In this document: positions 25,212 through 35,259 of the stretch, piece by piece | How positions within the stretch are numbered: the stretch's first letter is position 1 | Layout: each line of letters starts with the position of its first letter | Assembly: GCF_900110965.1 (NCBI RefSeq) | Contig: NZ_FOFO01000003.1 | Coordinates: forward strand, 57,698 to 121,697 | DNA length: 64,000 nt | Reading direction: 5' to 3' | Origin: Ectothiorhodospira magna | Lineage (GTDB): Bacteria > Pseudomonadota > Gammaproteobacteria > Ectothiorhodospirales > Ectothiorhodospiraceae | Notes under the pieces: model-generated | The model's input: only the letters and a program-made list of their open reading frames with translations | The model's database searches: none | Told to the model about the DNA's origin: nothing | Translations under genes and position numbers: made by a program

Positions 25212-26369
25212 ATGGCATCCTGGCCAGGGAAGGTAAGCGCTGCTTATCGGGACGCCCGCTGGCGGGGCCATTTTCTGGCCCTGCGTAATCGTGTCCTTTC
25301 CAGCCCTCGTTTCCAGCGTTGGGCTGCCGCCTTCCCCCTGACCCGTCCAGTGGCCCGTCTACGCGCCCGACGCCTGTTCGACACGGTGGCGGGCTTTGTC
25401 TATTCCCAGGTGTTATACGCCTTTGTTCACCTGCGCCTGCCCGATATGCTGCATGAATCAGGGCCGCTGACCATCCCTGAACTGGCCGCCCGCACCGATC
25501 TGCCGGAGGAATCCTGTTTGCTGCTGGCCAAGGCGGCGGCTTCACTGGATCTGATGGAGTATCACGGGCGCGGTCGCTGGGGGCTGGGGCGCCAGGGGGC
25601 GGCCATGATCGCCAATCCTGGAGTGGCGGCCATGGTGGAACACCATGCCATGCTCTATGCCGACCTGCAGGATCCGGTGGCCCTGTTACGGGCTGGCAAG
25701 AACGGCCAGACCCGCCTGGGTCGCTTCTGGGCCTATGCTGGAGAAGGACCGCCCGGGGGGCTGGAAGCCGACCGGGTGACTGAATACACCCGGTTGATGT
25801 CCATTTCCCAGCAGTTGGTGGCGGAAGAGATTCTCGACGCCTTCAACCCCAAGGGGTATACCCGGCTGATGGATCTGGGGGGCGGAAATGCCACATTCCT
25901 TGCAGCGGTGGCCGCACGGGTGCCGGAACTGGAACTGGTGCTGTTTGATCTGCCGGCAGTGGCGGAGAAGGCCCAGGGCCGCTTTGATGAATTGGGTCTG
26001 GCCCACCGGGCCAAGGCCATCGGTGGAGATTTTTTCTCCGACCCGCTTCCCAAGGGTGCGGATCTGATCTCCCTGGTGCGGGTGGTTCACGACCACAATG
26101 ACGATCATATCCTCGGATTGTTCCGCGCCATCCGGGAGGCATTGCCGGATCATGGTGCCTTGCTGCTGGCTGAACCCATGTCTGGCACCGCCGGTGCCGA
26201 ACCCATGGGAGACGCCTATTTTGGCTTCTATCTGCACGCCATGGGACGGGGGCGTCCAAGAACACCTGCCGAACTGGAAGAAATGCTGATTGCGTCGGGG
26301 TTTACGCGCATCCGCATGTTGCCCACCAGAACACCTTTGTTGACACGTGTCATGTTGGTTCGCCCCTGA
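25212..26369 (+). CDS. crtF: Hydroxycarotenoid O-methyltransferase CrtF
   Basis: A 385-residue SAM-dependent methyltransferase of the acetylserotonin O-methyltransferase class that methylates the C-1 hydroxyl of hydroxyneurosporene or rhodopin derivatives. The SAM motif is LMDLGGGNATFLAAVA near residue 220; a dimerisation domain occupies the N-terminal half (FVYSQVLYAFVHLRLPDML). HDHNDDH near 295 includes the catalytic-base histidine region. With crtC and crtD it indicates spirilloxanthin-type carotenoids. Last gene of a crtE-crtF pair; the bchC promoter follows. Confidence 0.92.
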   Translation: MASWPGKVSAAYRDARWRGHFLALRNRVLSSPRFQRWAAAFPLTRPVARLRARRLFDTVAGFVYSQVLYAFVHLRLPDMLHESGPLTIPELAARTDLPEESCLLLAKAAASLDLMEYHGRGRWGLGRQGAAMIANPGVAAMVEHHAMLYADLQDPVALLRAGKNGQTRLGRFWAYAGEGPPGGLEADRVTEYTRLMSISQQLVAEEILDAFNPKGYTRLMDLGGGNATFLAAVAARVPELELVLFDLPAVAEKAQGRFDELGLAHRAKAIGGDFFSDPLPKGADLISLVRVVHDHNDDHILGLFRAIREALPDHGALLLAEPMSGTAGAEPMGDAYFGFYLHAMGRGRPRTPAELEEMLIASGFTRIRMLPTRTPLLTRVMLVRP

Positions 26370-26380
26370 CCTGGGGAGAG

Positions 26381-26424
26381 TGTGAGTTTGGGTTGACAAC
26401 ATCAAGGGTCACGCTAGACTTACA
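26381..26424 (+). promoter_or_regulatory. bchC promoter with tandem PpsR/CrtJ boxes
   Basis: Box 1 at 26381-26398 is an exact TGT-N12-ACA; box 2 at 26407-26424 is GGT-N12-ACA. They are 8 bases apart, the spacing known for cooperative CrtJ binding. The boxes overlap a sigma-70-like promoter, TTGACA (26393-26398), 16 bases, TAGACT (26415-26420). This is the classic bchC promoter architecture and should control bchCXYZ and possibly read into puf. Confidence 0.8.
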
Positions 26425-26469
26425 CGCATATCTCGTAGGGCCAATTCCGGCCCCAGGCCAGAGTCTTCT

Positions 26470-27429
26470 ATGAAAGCGACCGCCGTCGTCATCCAACAAC
26501 CTGAATCCCTTGCCATTCGTGAGCTGGAGCTGACAGCGCCGGGCGATGGGGATGTGGTTGTGGCGATGGACTGGAGCGGAATCAGCACCGGCACCGAGCG
26601 CCTGCTCTGGACCGGCAAGATGCCCAGTTTCCCCGGTATGGGCTACCCTCTGGTGCCCGGCTACGAATCCGTAGGCCGGATCATTCAGGCGGGTGCCGAG
26701 TCCGGTCGTCAGGAAGGTGAACAGGTTTTTGTACCCGGTGCCGCCTGCTACGGCGAAGTCAGGGGACTGTTTGGTGGCGCCGCTTCCCGGGTCGTGGTAC
26801 CCGGCAGCAAGGTGGTACCCATTCCCGAGCGCCTGGGTGAAGAAGGTGTGCTGCTGGCTCTGGCCGCTACGGCTTACCATGCTATTTTTCAGGGCCAGGC
26901 GCTGGATGCCCTTGCATCTGCCCGATTGCCTGACCTGATCGTGGGTCATGGGGTATTGGGACGACTGCTGGCCCGTGTTGCCGTGGCAGCAGGGGCTAAC
27001 CCCGTGGTCTGGGAACTGGATGAATCCCGGTCTGCCGGTGCCGATGGCTATATCGTCATTCACCCCGATCAGGATGATCGCCGCGACTATCACACCATCG
27101 TCGATGTCAGTGGCGACAGTGCCCTGCTGGATACCCTGATTGCCCGTCTGGCCAGGGATGGTGAAGTGATACTCGCCGGCTTTTACAGCCAACCGCTTTC
27201 CTTTGCCTTCCCGCCCGCATTCATGCGGGAGGCCCGGATTCGCTGCGCTGCCGAATGGCGCGCACCCGACCTGATAGCGGTGAAGACGCTCATCGATGAA
27301 GGCCGACTGTCCCTGGGGGGCCTCATCACACATCGCCGTCCTGCGGCTCAGGCCGAAGAGGCTTACCGAACAGCATTCGGTGACCCTGCATGCCTGAAGA
27401 TGGTGCTGGATTGGAGAACCGGCCAGTGA
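26470..27429 (+). CDS. bchC: Bacteriochlorophyllide a dehydrogenase BchC
   Basis: A 319-residue zinc-dependent alcohol dehydrogenase-like enzyme that oxidises the 3-hydroxyethyl group to the 3-acetyl group of bacteriochlorophyllide a. Recognisable are DWSGISTGTERLLWTG, YPLVPGYESVGRI (about residues 58-70), the nucleotide-binding region LIVGHGVLGRLLARVA and a C-terminal LVDWRTGQ-like ending (MVLDWRTGQ). First gene of the bchC-X-Y-Z operon, with bchX starting in its stop codon. Confidence 0.95.
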   Translation: MKATAVVIQQPESLAIRELELTAPGDGDVVVAMDWSGISTGTERLLWTGKMPSFPGMGYPLVPGYESVGRIIQAGAESGRQEGEQVFVPGAACYGEVRGLFGGAASRVVVPGSKVVPIPERLGEEGVLLALAATAYHAIFQGQALDALASARLPDLIVGHGVLGRLLARVAVAAGANPVVWELDESRSAGADGYIVIHPDQDDRRDYHTIVDVSGDSALLDTLIARLARDGEVILAGFYSQPLSFAFPPAFMREARIRCAAEWRAPDLIAVKTLIDEGRLSLGGLITHRRPAAQAEEAYRTAFGDPACLKMVLDWRTGQ

Positions 27430-28454
27430 CTGTGGGTGGTCATACGACTTCAGTCCCCGTTGATACGATCAGGAAATCCATGGATTCCCGGTCGGCAGCG
27501 GAGACGATCCTTCCTGAAGGGGATGAATCCGTGCAAAGTGGTGCAGCCAAAGAAACCCAGATCATTGCAATCTATGGCAAGGGTGGTATTGGCAAAAGCT
27601 TTACCCTGTCGAACCTCTCCTACATGATGGCCCAGCAGGGCAAGCGTGTTTTGCTCATTGGCTGTGACCCCAAAAGTGATACCACATCCTTGCTGTTTGG
27701 CGGCAAGGCATGCCCCACCATCATTGAAACCGCCGCCCGTAAAAAACTGGCGGGTGAAGAAGTGGAAATCGGTGATGTCTGCTTCAAGCGGGGTGGCGTC
27801 TTTGCCATGGAACTGGGTGGCCCGGAAGTCGGGCGTGGTTGTGGCGGGCGCGGCATCATCCACGGTTTTGAAATCCTGGAAAAACTGGGTTTCCATGACT
27901 GGGGATTTGACTATGTGCTGCTGGACTTCCTGGGGGACGTGGTCTGTGGCGGCTTTGGTCTGCCCATCGCCCGGGACATGTGCCAGAAAGTCATCGTTGT
28001 GGGGTCCAATGACCTGCAATCCCTCTATGTGGTGAACAACGTCTGCTCGGCAGTGGAATATTTCCGTCGCCTGGGAGGCAACGTAGGGGTGGCGGGCATC
28101 GTCATCAACAAGGATGACGGCACCGGCGAGGCCCAGGCCTTTGCCCAGGCCGCCGGCATTCCCATCCTGGCGTCCATCCCCGCCAACGAAGACATCCGCA
28201 GAAAAAGCGCCAATTACCAGATCGTCGCCCATCCCGATGGCGAGTGGGGACCGCTGTTCGAGGCCCTGGCTGTTCAAGTGGCCCAGGCCCCGCCCCAGCG
28301 CCCCAAGCCGCTGACCCAGGACGAATTGCTGGGCCTGTTCTCCAGTGACGAAGTGGGCCGGGACGTGGTGCTCGAACCTGCCACCTGGGAAGATGTCCAT
28401 GGCCATGCCATGATCAAGAAGCCGTCCCTTGAGGTGATCTATGACGATGTCTGA
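27426..28454 (+). CDS. bchX: Chlorophyllide a reductase, iron protein subunit BchX
   Basis: A 342-residue NifH-like ATPase that donates electrons to BchYZ in reducing ring B of chlorophyllide a. The P-loop GKGGIGKSFTLSNLSYMM, the switch region CDPKSDTTSLLFGG, and the [4Fe-4S] cysteines in GPEVGRGCGGRG and FLGDVVCGGF are all present. The GTG at 27426 overlaps the bchC stop (GTGA); an ATG at 27480 with AGGAAA upstream is an alternative giving 324 residues. BchX belongs to the same superfamily as the nitrogenase iron protein. Confidence 0.95.
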   Translation: MTVGGHTTSVPVDTIRKSMDSRSAAETILPEGDESVQSGAAKETQIIAIYGKGGIGKSFTLSNLSYMMAQQGKRVLLIGCDPKSDTTSLLFGGKACPTIIETAARKKLAGEEVEIGDVCFKRGGVFAMELGGPEVGRGCGGRGIIHGFEILEKLGFHDWGFDYVLLDFLGDVVCGGFGLPIARDMCQKVIVVGSNDLQSLYVVNNVCSAVEYFRRLGGNVGVAGIVINKDDGTGEAQAFAQAAGIPILASIPANEDIRRKSANYQIVAHPDGEWGPLFEALAVQVAQAPPQRPKPLTQDELLGLFSSDEVGRDVVLEPATWEDVHGHAMIKKPSLEVIYDDV

Positions 28455-29901
28455 CGGACATCGCCCAGCCATGGAGACGATGGCTTCCGCCGGGTCCGGT
28501 TGTCACGGTGGTCGGGATCATCCTGCCGGCCCCCATGATCAGCCCCAGAGCATGTGTCCAGCCTTTGGTTCGCTGCGGGTAGGGTTGCGCATGCGCCGCA
28601 CGGCCACCATCCTCTCCGGTTCTGCCTGCTGTGTGTATGGCTTGAGTTTCACTTCTCATTTCTATGGTGCCCGTCGCACCGTCGGATATGTGCCCTTCGA
28701 TTCCGAAACCCTGGTGACCGGCAAGCTGTTCGAGGATATCCGCGAATCCGTATATCAGGTGGCTGATCCGGCGCTGAATGATGCCGTGGTGGTCATCAAC
28801 CTGTGTGTGCCCACCGCCTCCGGGGTGCCGTTACGACTGCTGCCCAAGGAAATCAACGGGGTACGTATCATCGGGATTGATGTCCCTGGTTTTGGGGTGT
28901 CCACCCATGCCGAGGCCAAGGATATTCTGGCAGGCGCCATGTTGCGCTATGCCCGTGGTGAGGCTGAACAGGGGCCGGTACAGGCGCCCCGTGACGGACG
29001 CAAGGACAAACCAACGGTCACCCTGATGGGGGAAATGTTCCCCGCCGATCCGGTGGGCATTGCCGCCATGCTCGAACCCCTGGGCCTTGCTGCGGGTCCC
29101 GTGGTGCCCACCCGGGAATGGCGTGAACTGTACGCTGCCCTGGATTGCGCCGTGGGTGCTGCCATCCATCCCTTTTATACCTCCTGCGTGCGGGAGTTGA
29201 ATGAAGCCGGTCGTGACGTGGTCGGGTCTGCCCCCGTGGGCTATGACGGCACCGCCGCCTGGCTGGAGGCCATCGGTGAAGCCTGCGGCGTGGCCCGCAG
29301 TGCGGTTGATGCCGCCAAGAATCGTTTTCTGCCCGCCATCAATGGTGCCCTGTCCGGCGCCCCGATCAAGGGCCGCATTACCCTGTCGGGTTACGAAGGC
29401 TCGGAATTGCTGGTGGCGCGACTGCTGATAGAAAGCGGCGCGGATGTCCCTTATGTGGGCACTGCCTGCCCCAGAACCCGCTGGTCCGATGCCGATCGTG
29501 ACTGGCTGGAAAGCAAGGGAGTACGGGTGCAGTTTCGCGCTTCACTGGAGCAGGATCTGGCTGCCATCGAAGAATTTGCTCCCAACCTGGCCATCGGCAC
29601 AACACCGGTGGTGCAAAAGGCAAAAGAGAAGGGTATTCCCGCCTTGTATTTCACCAACCTCATTTCCGCCCGTCCCCTGATGGGGCCTGCGGGTGCAGGT
29701 TCCCTGGCCCAGGTGGTCAACGCCGCCCTGTCCAACCAGGTCCGCTTTGATCGCATGAAAGCCTTCTTTGAGGGCGTGGGGGAAGGTCACGCCACCGGCG
29801 TCTGGGAGACAACGCCTCAGGATCACCCCGAATTTCGTGAGCGCATGAAACGCCAGCGTCAGCGCGCCGCGAGCCAGAATGGTCCGGGGGAGATGCGCTG
29901 A
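28441..29901 (+). CDS. bchY: Chlorophyllide a reductase subunit BchY
   Basis: A 486-residue NifD/NifK-like subunit which, with BchZ, forms the catalytic component of chlorophyllide a oxidoreductase. Cysteine contexts for the shared [4Fe-4S] cluster are visible in [10 protein letters not shown] (residues about 37-46), [12 protein letters not shown] and [11 protein letters not shown]. The protein is of usual length. Its ATG overlaps the end of bchX by 14 bases and its stop overlaps the bchZ ATG by one base, so the three subunits are translationally coupled. Confidence 0.95.
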   Translation: MTMSDGHRPAMETMASAGSGCHGGRDHPAGPHDQPQSMCPAFGSLRVGLRMRRTATILSGSACCVYGLSFTSHFYGARRTVGYVPFDSETLVTGKLFEDIRESVYQVADPALNDAVVVINLCVPTASGVPLRLLPKEINGVRIIGIDVPGFGVSTHAEAKDILAGAMLRYARGEAEQGPVQAPRDGRKDKPTVTLMGEMFPADPVGIAAMLEPLGLAAGPVVPTREWRELYAALDCAVGAAIHPFYTSCVRELNEAGRDVVGSAPVGYDGTAAWLEAIGEACGVARSAVDAAKNRFLPAINGALSGAPIKGRITLSGYEGSELLVARLLIESGADVPYVGTACPRTRWSDADRDWLESKGVRVQFRASLEQDLAAIEEFAPNLAIGTTPVVQKAKEKGIPALYFTNLISARPLMGPAGAGSLAQVVNAALSNQVRFDRMKAFFEGVGEGHATGVWETTPQDHPEFRERMKRQRQRAASQNGPGEMR

Positions 29902-31337
29902 TGTTCATCCTGGATCTGGATCGTGCGGGAGGATACTGGGGTTCGGTCTACGCCTTTACCGCCGTCAAGGGGTTGCAGGTCATTATTGACGGCCCTGTCG
30001 GCTGCGAAAACCTGCCGGTGACATCGGTACTGCATTACACCGATGCTCTGCCACCTCATGAACTGCCGGTAGTCGTGACCGGGCTTGGGGAAGAGGAACT
30101 GGGGCAGACGGGCACCGAGGCCGCCATGAAGCGTGCCCACCAGACTCTGGACCCGGATTTGCCCACTGTGGTGGTGACGGGCTCCATTGCCGAGATGATT
30201 GGTGGGGGTGTGACCCCTGAAGGCACAAATATTCAGCGGTTTCTTCCGCGGACTATTGACGAGGATCAGTGGCAGAGTGCGGATAGAGCCCTAAACTGGC
30301 TCTGGACTGAATTCGGAAGCAAGAAGGTGCCGGCCCTGAAAACTCGCAAGGCCGGGGAAAAACCGAAAGTCAACATCATCGGTCCCATGTATGGCACCTT
30401 CAACATGCCTTCTGATCTGGCGGAGATTCGCCGCCTGGTGGAGGGTATCGGTGCCGAGGTCAACATGGTGTTCCCCCTGGGGAGTCATCTGGCCGAGGTA
30501 CCCAGACTGGCAGATGCTGAAGTCAACATCTGCATGTACCGGGAATTTGGCAGGTTGTTGTGCGAGACCCTGGAGCGGCCCTATCTGCAGGCGCCTGTAG
30601 GTCTACATAGCACCACCTTGTTCCTGAGAAAACTGGGTGAACTGCTGGGATTGGACCCGGAACCGTTCATCGAGAAGGAAAAACATACGACGGCCAAGCC
30701 CCTTTGGGATCTGTGGCGGTCAGTGACACAGGATTTCTTCGGTACCGCGACCTTTGGGGTCGTCGCCACCGAAACTTACGCCAGGGGGATCAGACACTTC
30801 CTGGAAGATGAGATGGGAATGCCTTGCAATTTTGCCTTCGCGCGCAGCGCCGGGGCAAAGCCGGATAACCAGGTGGTACGCAAGGCCATTCATGAAAAGA
30901 CACCGTTGGTACTGTTCGGCAGCTATAACGAACGCATGTATCTGGCGGAGATCGGAGGGAGGGCGATGTATGTGCCAGCCTCCTTCCCTGGGGCGATCAT
31001 ACGGCGCCACACCGGTACCCCCTTCATGGGTTACGCCGGGGCAACGTATCTGGTCCAGGAAGTGTGTAACGCGCTGTTTGATGCGCTGTTCCATATCCTG
31101 CCCCTGGGGACGGAACTGGACAAGGTGGATGCCACACCGTCACGGCTGCACCGGGAATTGCCTTGGGATGATGAAGCCAAGGCCGCCCTGGACAGACTGG
31201 TAGAGGCTTATCCGCTTGTGGCACGGATCTCTGCTGCCAAGCGCCTGCGGGATGCCATTGAGGCAGCTGCAAGGCGGGAAGGCGAAGACAGGATTACCGT
31301 GGATCGGGTCACACATACCCGCGGGGAAGTGGCTTAG
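29901..31337 (+). CDS. bchZ: Chlorophyllide a reductase subunit BchZ
   Basis: A 478-residue nitrogenase-like subunit, partner of BchY. The N-terminus ([21 protein letters not shown]) and the [19 protein letters not shown] cysteine motif are characteristic of BchZ, as are [16 protein letters not shown] and [17 protein letters not shown] (stretch shortened). The C-terminal 70 residues are a helical PCP_red-type domain. It ends the bchCXYZ operon; an 8-bp hairpin lies 78 bases downstream and pufB follows after a 315-base gap. Confidence 0.95.
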   Translation: MFILDLDRAGGYWGSVYAFTAVKGLQVIIDGPVGCENLPVTSVLHYTDALPPHELPVVVTGLGEEELGQTGTEAAMKRAHQTLDPDLPTVVVTGSIAEMIGGGVTPEGTNIQRFLPRTIDEDQWQSADRALNWLWTEFGSKKVPALKTRKAGEKPKVNIIGPMYGTFNMPSDLAEIRRLVEGIGAEVNMVFPLGSHLAEVPRLADAEVNICMYREFGRLLCETLERPYLQAPVGLHSTTLFLRKLGELLGLDPEPFIEKEKHTTAKPLWDLWRSVTQDFFGTATFGVVATETYARGIRHFLEDEMGMPCNFAFARSAGAKPDNQVVRKAIHEKTPLVLFGSYNERMYLAEIGGRAMYVPASFPGAIIRRHTGTPFMGYAGATYLVQEVCNALFDALFHILPLGTELDKVDATPSRLHRELPWDDEAKAALDRLVEAYPLVARISAAKRLRDAIEAAARREGEDRITVDRVTHTRGEVA

Positions 31338-31652
31338 GCTGGCACACCCCCACCACTGGGCAGGATGCAGGATTTAAGGTTTTCTGGGCGTCGCCGCCTG
31401 TGCAGGCAGTATCGCAGGGCGAAGTCGCCCTGATCTCCCAGAGTAACGGGAGGTCAAGGGTCGATCGTGAATGAAGCGTGTACAGAGTGTTGTTCATGTC
31501 TTCATGTCATCACCGGTTCAACCGGGTGTTTGAAGGATTGGACAGGTGACACGGTCGTGAGTTTCGTTGTGGAGGCAGTTTTTCCATGACGGTCGTGATC
31601 GCGTTGAGTCAACGCGGTGTTTGCCAATAAGGCTCATTTGGAGGGTATTTAA
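31338..31652 (+). promoter_or_regulatory. bchZ-pufB intergenic control region (no pufQ)
   Basis: The 315-base gap has no supported gene; pufQ, common here in alphaproteobacteria, is absent. It contains a perfect 8-bp hairpin CAGGGCGA/TCGCCCTG (31415-31432), a 13-base palindrome CCGGTTCAACCGG (31513-31525) and, directly beside it, an exact PpsR box. GGAGGG before the pufB ATG is the ribosome site. The puf promoter should lie around 31500-31600 but I cannot place its -35/-10. Confidence 0.55.
31527..31544 (+). promoter_or_regulatory. PpsR/CrtJ-type box upstream of pufB
   Basis: Exact TGT-N12-ACA match, 109 bases upstream of the pufB start codon. A second full box is not seen within 8 bases, so binding would be to a single site. 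Confidence 0.6.
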
Positions 31653-31811
31653 ATGGTTGACGAAACGAAAGGTTCGCTCTCTGGGCTCACCGAAGACGAA
31701 GCCATGGAATTCCACGGTGTGTTCATGACCAGCATGATGGGCTTCCTGGCCGTTGCTGCCGTTGCTCACGTTCTGGCCTGGATGTGGCGTCCCTGGGGCG
31801 TGGCCTGGTAA
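31653..31811 (+). CDS. pufB: Light-harvesting 1 beta polypeptide
   Basis: A 52-residue LH1 beta chain: acidic, Ser/Thr-rich N-terminus ([18 protein letters not shown]), one transmembrane helix (about residues 26-45) and the C-terminal RPWGVAW. The bacteriochlorophyll-ligating histidine is in [13 protein letters not shown] (about residue 39), with the second conserved histidine in EFHGVF. Very short, so easily missed by gene callers. First gene of pufBALMC; ribosome site GGAGGG. Confidence 0.95.
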   Translation: MVDETKGSLSGLTEDEAMEFHGVFMTSMMGFLAVAAVAHVLAWMWRPWGVAW

Positions 31812-31817
31812 GACTTC

Positions 31818-31835
31818 ACACCCCCCAGGGGGTGT
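31818..31835 (+). other. pufB-pufA intercistronic hairpin
   Basis: Perfect 8-bp stem ACACCCCC/GGGGGTGT with a 2-base centre, seven bases after the pufB stop. Probably an mRNA-stability element. Confidence 0.5.
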
Positions 31836-31902
31836 AGGTCGTACCGCGTCTTTCGAACCGAAGTAGTAGAAGTAGTTCCCTAAAAACATAGGAGATTTCA
31901 AC

Positions 31903-32088
31903 ATGTGGCGTGTTTGGCTGCTGTTCGATCCGCGCAGAGCGCTGGTTGCCCTGTTCACATTCCTGGCTGTGCTTGCGCTGCTGATCCACTTCATCCTGTT
32001 GAGCACCGAGCGGTTCAACTGGATGCACTCTGCGTCGGCTGTCGAAGCGACTCTGCAGGCTCAGGAAGGCGGTTCAGCACTGTCCTGA
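31903..32088 (+). CDS. pufA: Light-harvesting 1 alpha polypeptide
   Basis: A 61-residue LH1 alpha chain. It has the typical N-terminus [18 protein letters not shown], one membrane helix with the bacteriochlorophyll-ligand histidine in [15 protein letters not shown] (about residue 29) and a polar C-terminal tail. With PufB it forms the ring around the reaction centre. Ribosome site GGAG ten bases upstream. It is separated from pufL by 150 bases containing two stem-loops. Confidence 0.95.
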   Translation: MWRVWLLFDPRRALVALFTFLAVLALLIHFILLSTERFNWMHSASAVEATLQAQEGGSALS

Positions 32089-32111
32089 TAGCGTCTGTAG
32101 CCACAGGTGAT

Positions 32112-32210
32112 GGGCGGGTATCGGTGAAGTTGCCGGTCCCGCCCGGCACCCTCGGCCCTTCGCTAACAAGCGTGTTGAGAGTATAGGGCTAGGGCCGGAA
32201 TCTCCGGCCT
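32112..32210 (+). other. pufA-pufL intercistronic stem-loops
   Basis: Two hairpins: GGGCGGG/CCCGCCC (32112-32118 with 32138-32144, inner CGG/CCG pairing) and GGCCGGA/TCCGGCC (32193-32199 with 32203-32209, loop ATC). In Rhodobacter, hairpins at this position protect the pufBA message so that LH1 is made in excess over the reaction centre; the same role is inferred here. Confidence 0.65.
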
Positions 32211-32238
32211 ATGCCTTACCTGACCGGAGGTTCTAGGA

Positions 32239-33063
32239 ATGTCCATGCTGAGCTTTGAAAAAAGATACCGCGTACGCGGGGGGACGTTGATCGGAGGCGA
32301 CCTATTTGACTTCTGGGTTGGTCCATTCTACGTCGGATTTTTTGGAGTCCTGACAGCGTTTTTCGCGCTGCTGGGTACACTCCTGATTATCTGGGGTGCG
32401 GCCATGGGCCCAACCTGGAACATCTGGCAGATCAGTATCAATCCCCCTGACCTGAGTTATGGCCTTGGCTTTGCACCCCTTGCCGAGGGTGGGCTTTGGC
32501 AGTTGATCACGATCTGTGCCTTGGGTGCATTCATCTCCTGGGCCCTGCGCCAGGCTGAGATTGCCCGTAAACTGGGTATGGGACTGCATATTCCGATCGC
32601 CTTTTCCGTGGCGGTCTTTGCCTATTTTGCGCTGGTTGTCATTCGTCCGGTGCTGCTGGGTGCCTGGGGTCACGGTTTCCCCTACGGCATCATGAGTCAT
32701 CTGGACTGGGTGTCCAACACCGGTTATCAGTTCCTGCACTTCCACTACAACCCGGCTCACATGCTGGCCATTGCCTTCTTCTTTACCACGGCCCTGGCCC
32801 TGTCCATGCATGGTGGTCTCATTCTGTCCGTGACCAACCCCAAAAAGGGTGAAACGGTCAAGACGCCTGAATACGAAGACACCTTCTTCCGCGATGTGGT
32901 CGGTTATTCCATCGGTTCTCTGGGTATTCACCGTCTGGGTCTGTTCCTGGCCCTGAGCGCCGCCTTCTGGAGTGCCGTCTGTATCATCATCAGCGGTCCC
33001 TTCTGGACGCAGAGCTGGCCGGAATGGTGGAACTGGTGGCTTGACCTTCCTATCTGGGCTTAA
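32239..33063 (+). CDS. pufL: Photosynthetic reaction centre L subunit
   Basis: A 274-residue membrane protein with five transmembrane helices that binds half of the special-pair bacteriochlorophylls, bacteriopheophytin and quinones. It begins with the typical [20 protein letters not shown] region (stretch shortened) and carries the ligand histidines in [20 protein letters not shown] and the iron-site histidines in SMHGGLIL and HRLGLF. Length is normal. CGGAGG precedes the ATG. Followed by pufM after 15 bases. Confidence 0.97.
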   Translation: MSMLSFEKRYRVRGGTLIGGDLFDFWVGPFYVGFFGVLTAFFALLGTLLIIWGAAMGPTWNIWQISINPPDLSYGLGFAPLAEGGLWQLITICALGAFISWALRQAEIARKLGMGLHIPIAFSVAVFAYFALVVIRPVLLGAWGHGFPYGIMSHLDWVSNTGYQFLHFHYNPAHMLAIAFFFTTALALSMHGGLILSVTNPKKGETVKTPEYEDTFFRDVVGYSIGSLGIHRLGLFLALSAAFWSAVCIIISGPFWTQSWPEWWNWWLDLPIWA

Positions 33064-33078
33064 TGTAAGGGGACCACA

Positions 33079-34056
33079 ATGGCCGAATACCAGAACATAT
33101 TTAACCGGGTGCAGGTCCAGGCAGAGCCTGAGGCCGGCGTACCCTTGCCGAATGGTGATCGTGAACGCATCGGGAAGCCGCTGCTGTTCTATTGGGCCGG
33201 CAAACTAGGTAACGCCCAGATTGGGCCGATTTACCTGGGCTGGACCGGACTGGCATCCATCCTGTTTGGTTTGATCGCCATCCTGATCATTGGTTTCAAC
33301 TTCTTGGCCCAGGTCAACTGGGATGTCATCCAGTTCATCCGCCAGCTGTTCTGGCTGGGACTGGAACCGCCGCAGGCTGAATACGGTCTGGGGATTCCAC
33401 CGCTGGCTGAGGGTGGTTGGTGGCTGATGGCAGGTTTCTTCCTGACCACTTCCATCTTGCTGTGGTGGGTGCGGGTCTACCGTCGCGCCCGTGCACTCAA
33501 CCTGGGTACCCATGTGGCCTGGGCGTTTGCTGCGGCGATCTTCCTGTATCTGAGCCTTGGCTTCTTCCGCCCGATCCTGATGGGTGACTGGTCCGAAGCA
33601 GTGCCGTTCGGCATCTTCCCGCACCTTGACTGGACCACGGCGTTCTCTCTGAAGTACGGCAATCTGTACTACAACCCGTTCCACATGCTCTGCATTGCCT
33701 TCCTGTATGGTTCTGCTGTGCTGTTTGCCATGCACGGTGCAACGGTGCTGGCAGTGGGCCGGTATGGCGGTGAGCGCGAAATCGAGCAAATCACCGACCG
33801 TGGTACGGCTTCCGACAGAGCCATGCTGTTCTGGCGCTGGACCATGGGCTTTAATGCCACCATGGAATCCATCCACCGCTGGGCCTGGTGGTTTGCGGTC
33901 CTCGTCCCGATCACTGGCGGCATTGGCATTCTGCTCACTGGCACGGTAGTCGACAACTGGTATCTTTGGGCGATCGATCACGGCGTGGCGCCGTCCTACC
34001 CGATCGTACATCCTAATGTCGTAGACCCGGCCACGCTTCAAGGGATGTCTCAATGA
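33079..34056 (+). CDS. pufM: Photosynthetic reaction centre M subunit
   Basis: A 325-residue membrane protein, partner of PufL, with five transmembrane helices. N-terminal [13 protein letters not shown] and [21 protein letters not shown] are typical. Ligand histidines appear in [22 protein letters not shown] and AMHGATVL (first stretch shortened), and [12 protein letters not shown] holds an iron-site histidine. The stop codon overlaps the pufC ATG by four bases. Confidence 0.97.
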   Translation: MAEYQNIFNRVQVQAEPEAGVPLPNGDRERIGKPLLFYWAGKLGNAQIGPIYLGWTGLASILFGLIAILIIGFNFLAQVNWDVIQFIRQLFWLGLEPPQAEYGLGIPPLAEGGWWLMAGFFLTTSILLWWVRVYRRARALNLGTHVAWAFAAAIFLYLSLGFFRPILMGDWSEAVPFGIFPHLDWTTAFSLKYGNLYYNPFHMLCIAFLYGSAVLFAMHGATVLAVGRYGGEREIEQITDRGTASDRAMLFWRWTMGFNATMESIHRWAWWFAVLVPITGGIGILLTGTVVDNWYLWAIDHGVAPSYPIVHPNVVDPATLQGMSQ

Positions 34057-35147
34057 AAACGATGACGCATAAAACGACGACAGTGGCGGCACTTGCCGGT
34101 GCCGCGCTCCTGATGACCGGCTGTGAAATGCCCATCGGGATCGAAACCGAGCAGACCGGTTATCGCGGTCTGGGTATGGAGCAGGTGACCAAGCGCCATC
34201 TGGAAGCCATGAAGCGTAGTGGTATGGAGATTCCAGAGCCTGAGCGTCCCGCGGCTGCCGCCGGCCCCCTGGCCGGTGACATCTACGAAAACGTGAAGGT
34301 GCTGGGTGATCTGAACATCTCCGAGTTCAACCGGTTGATGAACGCCATCACTGCTTGGGTGTCCCCCGAGGAAGGGTGTAACTACTGCCATACGCCGGGC
34401 AACTTCGCCGACGAAAATGTCTACACGAAGATTGTTTCCCGTCGCATGCTGGAGATGACCTACACCATCAACCAGGAATGGACCGCTCACGTGGGCGAGA
34501 CTGGTGTGACCTGTTACACCTGCCACATGGGCAACCCGGTGCCGGAGAACATCTGGTACGAAGATCCGGGCATGCAGCAGGCCGGTGGTTTTGCCGCCAG
34601 CCGTATGGGTCAGAACCTGGCCGGTACCAACGTAGCTTCCTCGTCGCTGCCGAATGATGTCTTCACACCCTTCCTGCAGGGTGACGAGCCGAAGAACATT
34701 CGGATCACGCCGCGGACCTCGTTGCCGATGGGTGACAATCCGTACAACCTGATGGATGCCGAGTGGGTACATGGTCTGATGATCCACTTCTCGGTGGCCC
34801 TGGGTGCCAACTGTACCACCTGCCATAACACCAATAACTTCCCGGAGTGGGAAACCAGCCCACCCCAGCGTGTGACGGCTTGGCACGGTATCGAGTTGGT
34901 TCGGGCGCTGAACAATCAGTACCTGAATCCGCTCCAGCCCGAGTATCCGGACTACCGTCTGGGTCCGTTGGGTGATGCACCCAAGACCAACTGTGCCACC
35001 TGCCATAACGGCCTGCAGTTGCCGCTGGATCGTGCGCAGATGCTGAAGGATTATCCGGAGCTGAACCGGGTGAACCACCGTGGTGACCAACCTGCGGCCA
35101 CCACCAGCGCTGCCGCCGATGACGCTGCAACGGCTGCTGAAGGATAA
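34053..35147 (+). CDS. pufC: Reaction-centre tetraheme cytochrome c subunit
   Basis: A 364-residue periplasmic lipoprotein that re-reduces the special pair. A signal peptide ends in the lipobox LMTGC (residues about 20-24), so the mature protein is anchored by a diacylglyceryl cysteine. Four CxxCH heme motifs are present: CNYCH, CYTCH, CTTCH and CATCH near residues 109, 153, 253 and 313. Methionine axial ligands lie in helices upstream of the hemes, e.g. [11 protein letters not shown]. The last 20 residues are an Ala/Asp-rich tail. A strong terminator follows. Confidence 0.97.
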   Translation: MKTMTHKTTTVAALAGAALLMTGCEMPIGIETEQTGYRGLGMEQVTKRHLEAMKRSGMEIPEPERPAAAAGPLAGDIYENVKVLGDLNISEFNRLMNAITAWVSPEEGCNYCHTPGNFADENVYTKIVSRRMLEMTYTINQEWTAHVGETGVTCYTCHMGNPVPENIWYEDPGMQQAGGFAASRMGQNLAGTNVASSSLPNDVFTPFLQGDEPKNIRITPRTSLPMGDNPYNLMDAEWVHGLMIHFSVALGANCTTCHNTNNFPEWETSPPQRVTAWHGIELVRALNNQYLNPLQPEYPDYRLGPLGDAPKTNCATCHNGLQLPLDRAQMLKDYPELNRVNHRGDQPAATTSAAADDAATAAEG

Positions 35148-35189
35148 GGCCAGTTCCATTGGTTGAACGACCCGAAGGGAATCGGGTGA

Positions 35190-35221
35190 ACAGGGGACCT
35201 TCGGGTCCCCTGTTTCATTTT
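35190..35221 (+). terminator. puf operon terminator
   Basis: Perfect 10-bp stem ACAGGGGACC/GGTCCCCTGT closed by a TTCG tetraloop, followed by TTCATTTT. A clear rho-independent terminator 43 bases after pufC. Confidence 0.9.
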
Positions 35222-35259
35222 GAGCCTATGATCTGTATTGCATAGCAAGTTCCTGCGAG

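Noticed and set aside
31338..31652. pufQ between bchZ and pufB
   Set aside because: No open frame with the expected small membrane protein; the gap holds only regulatory-looking palindromes.
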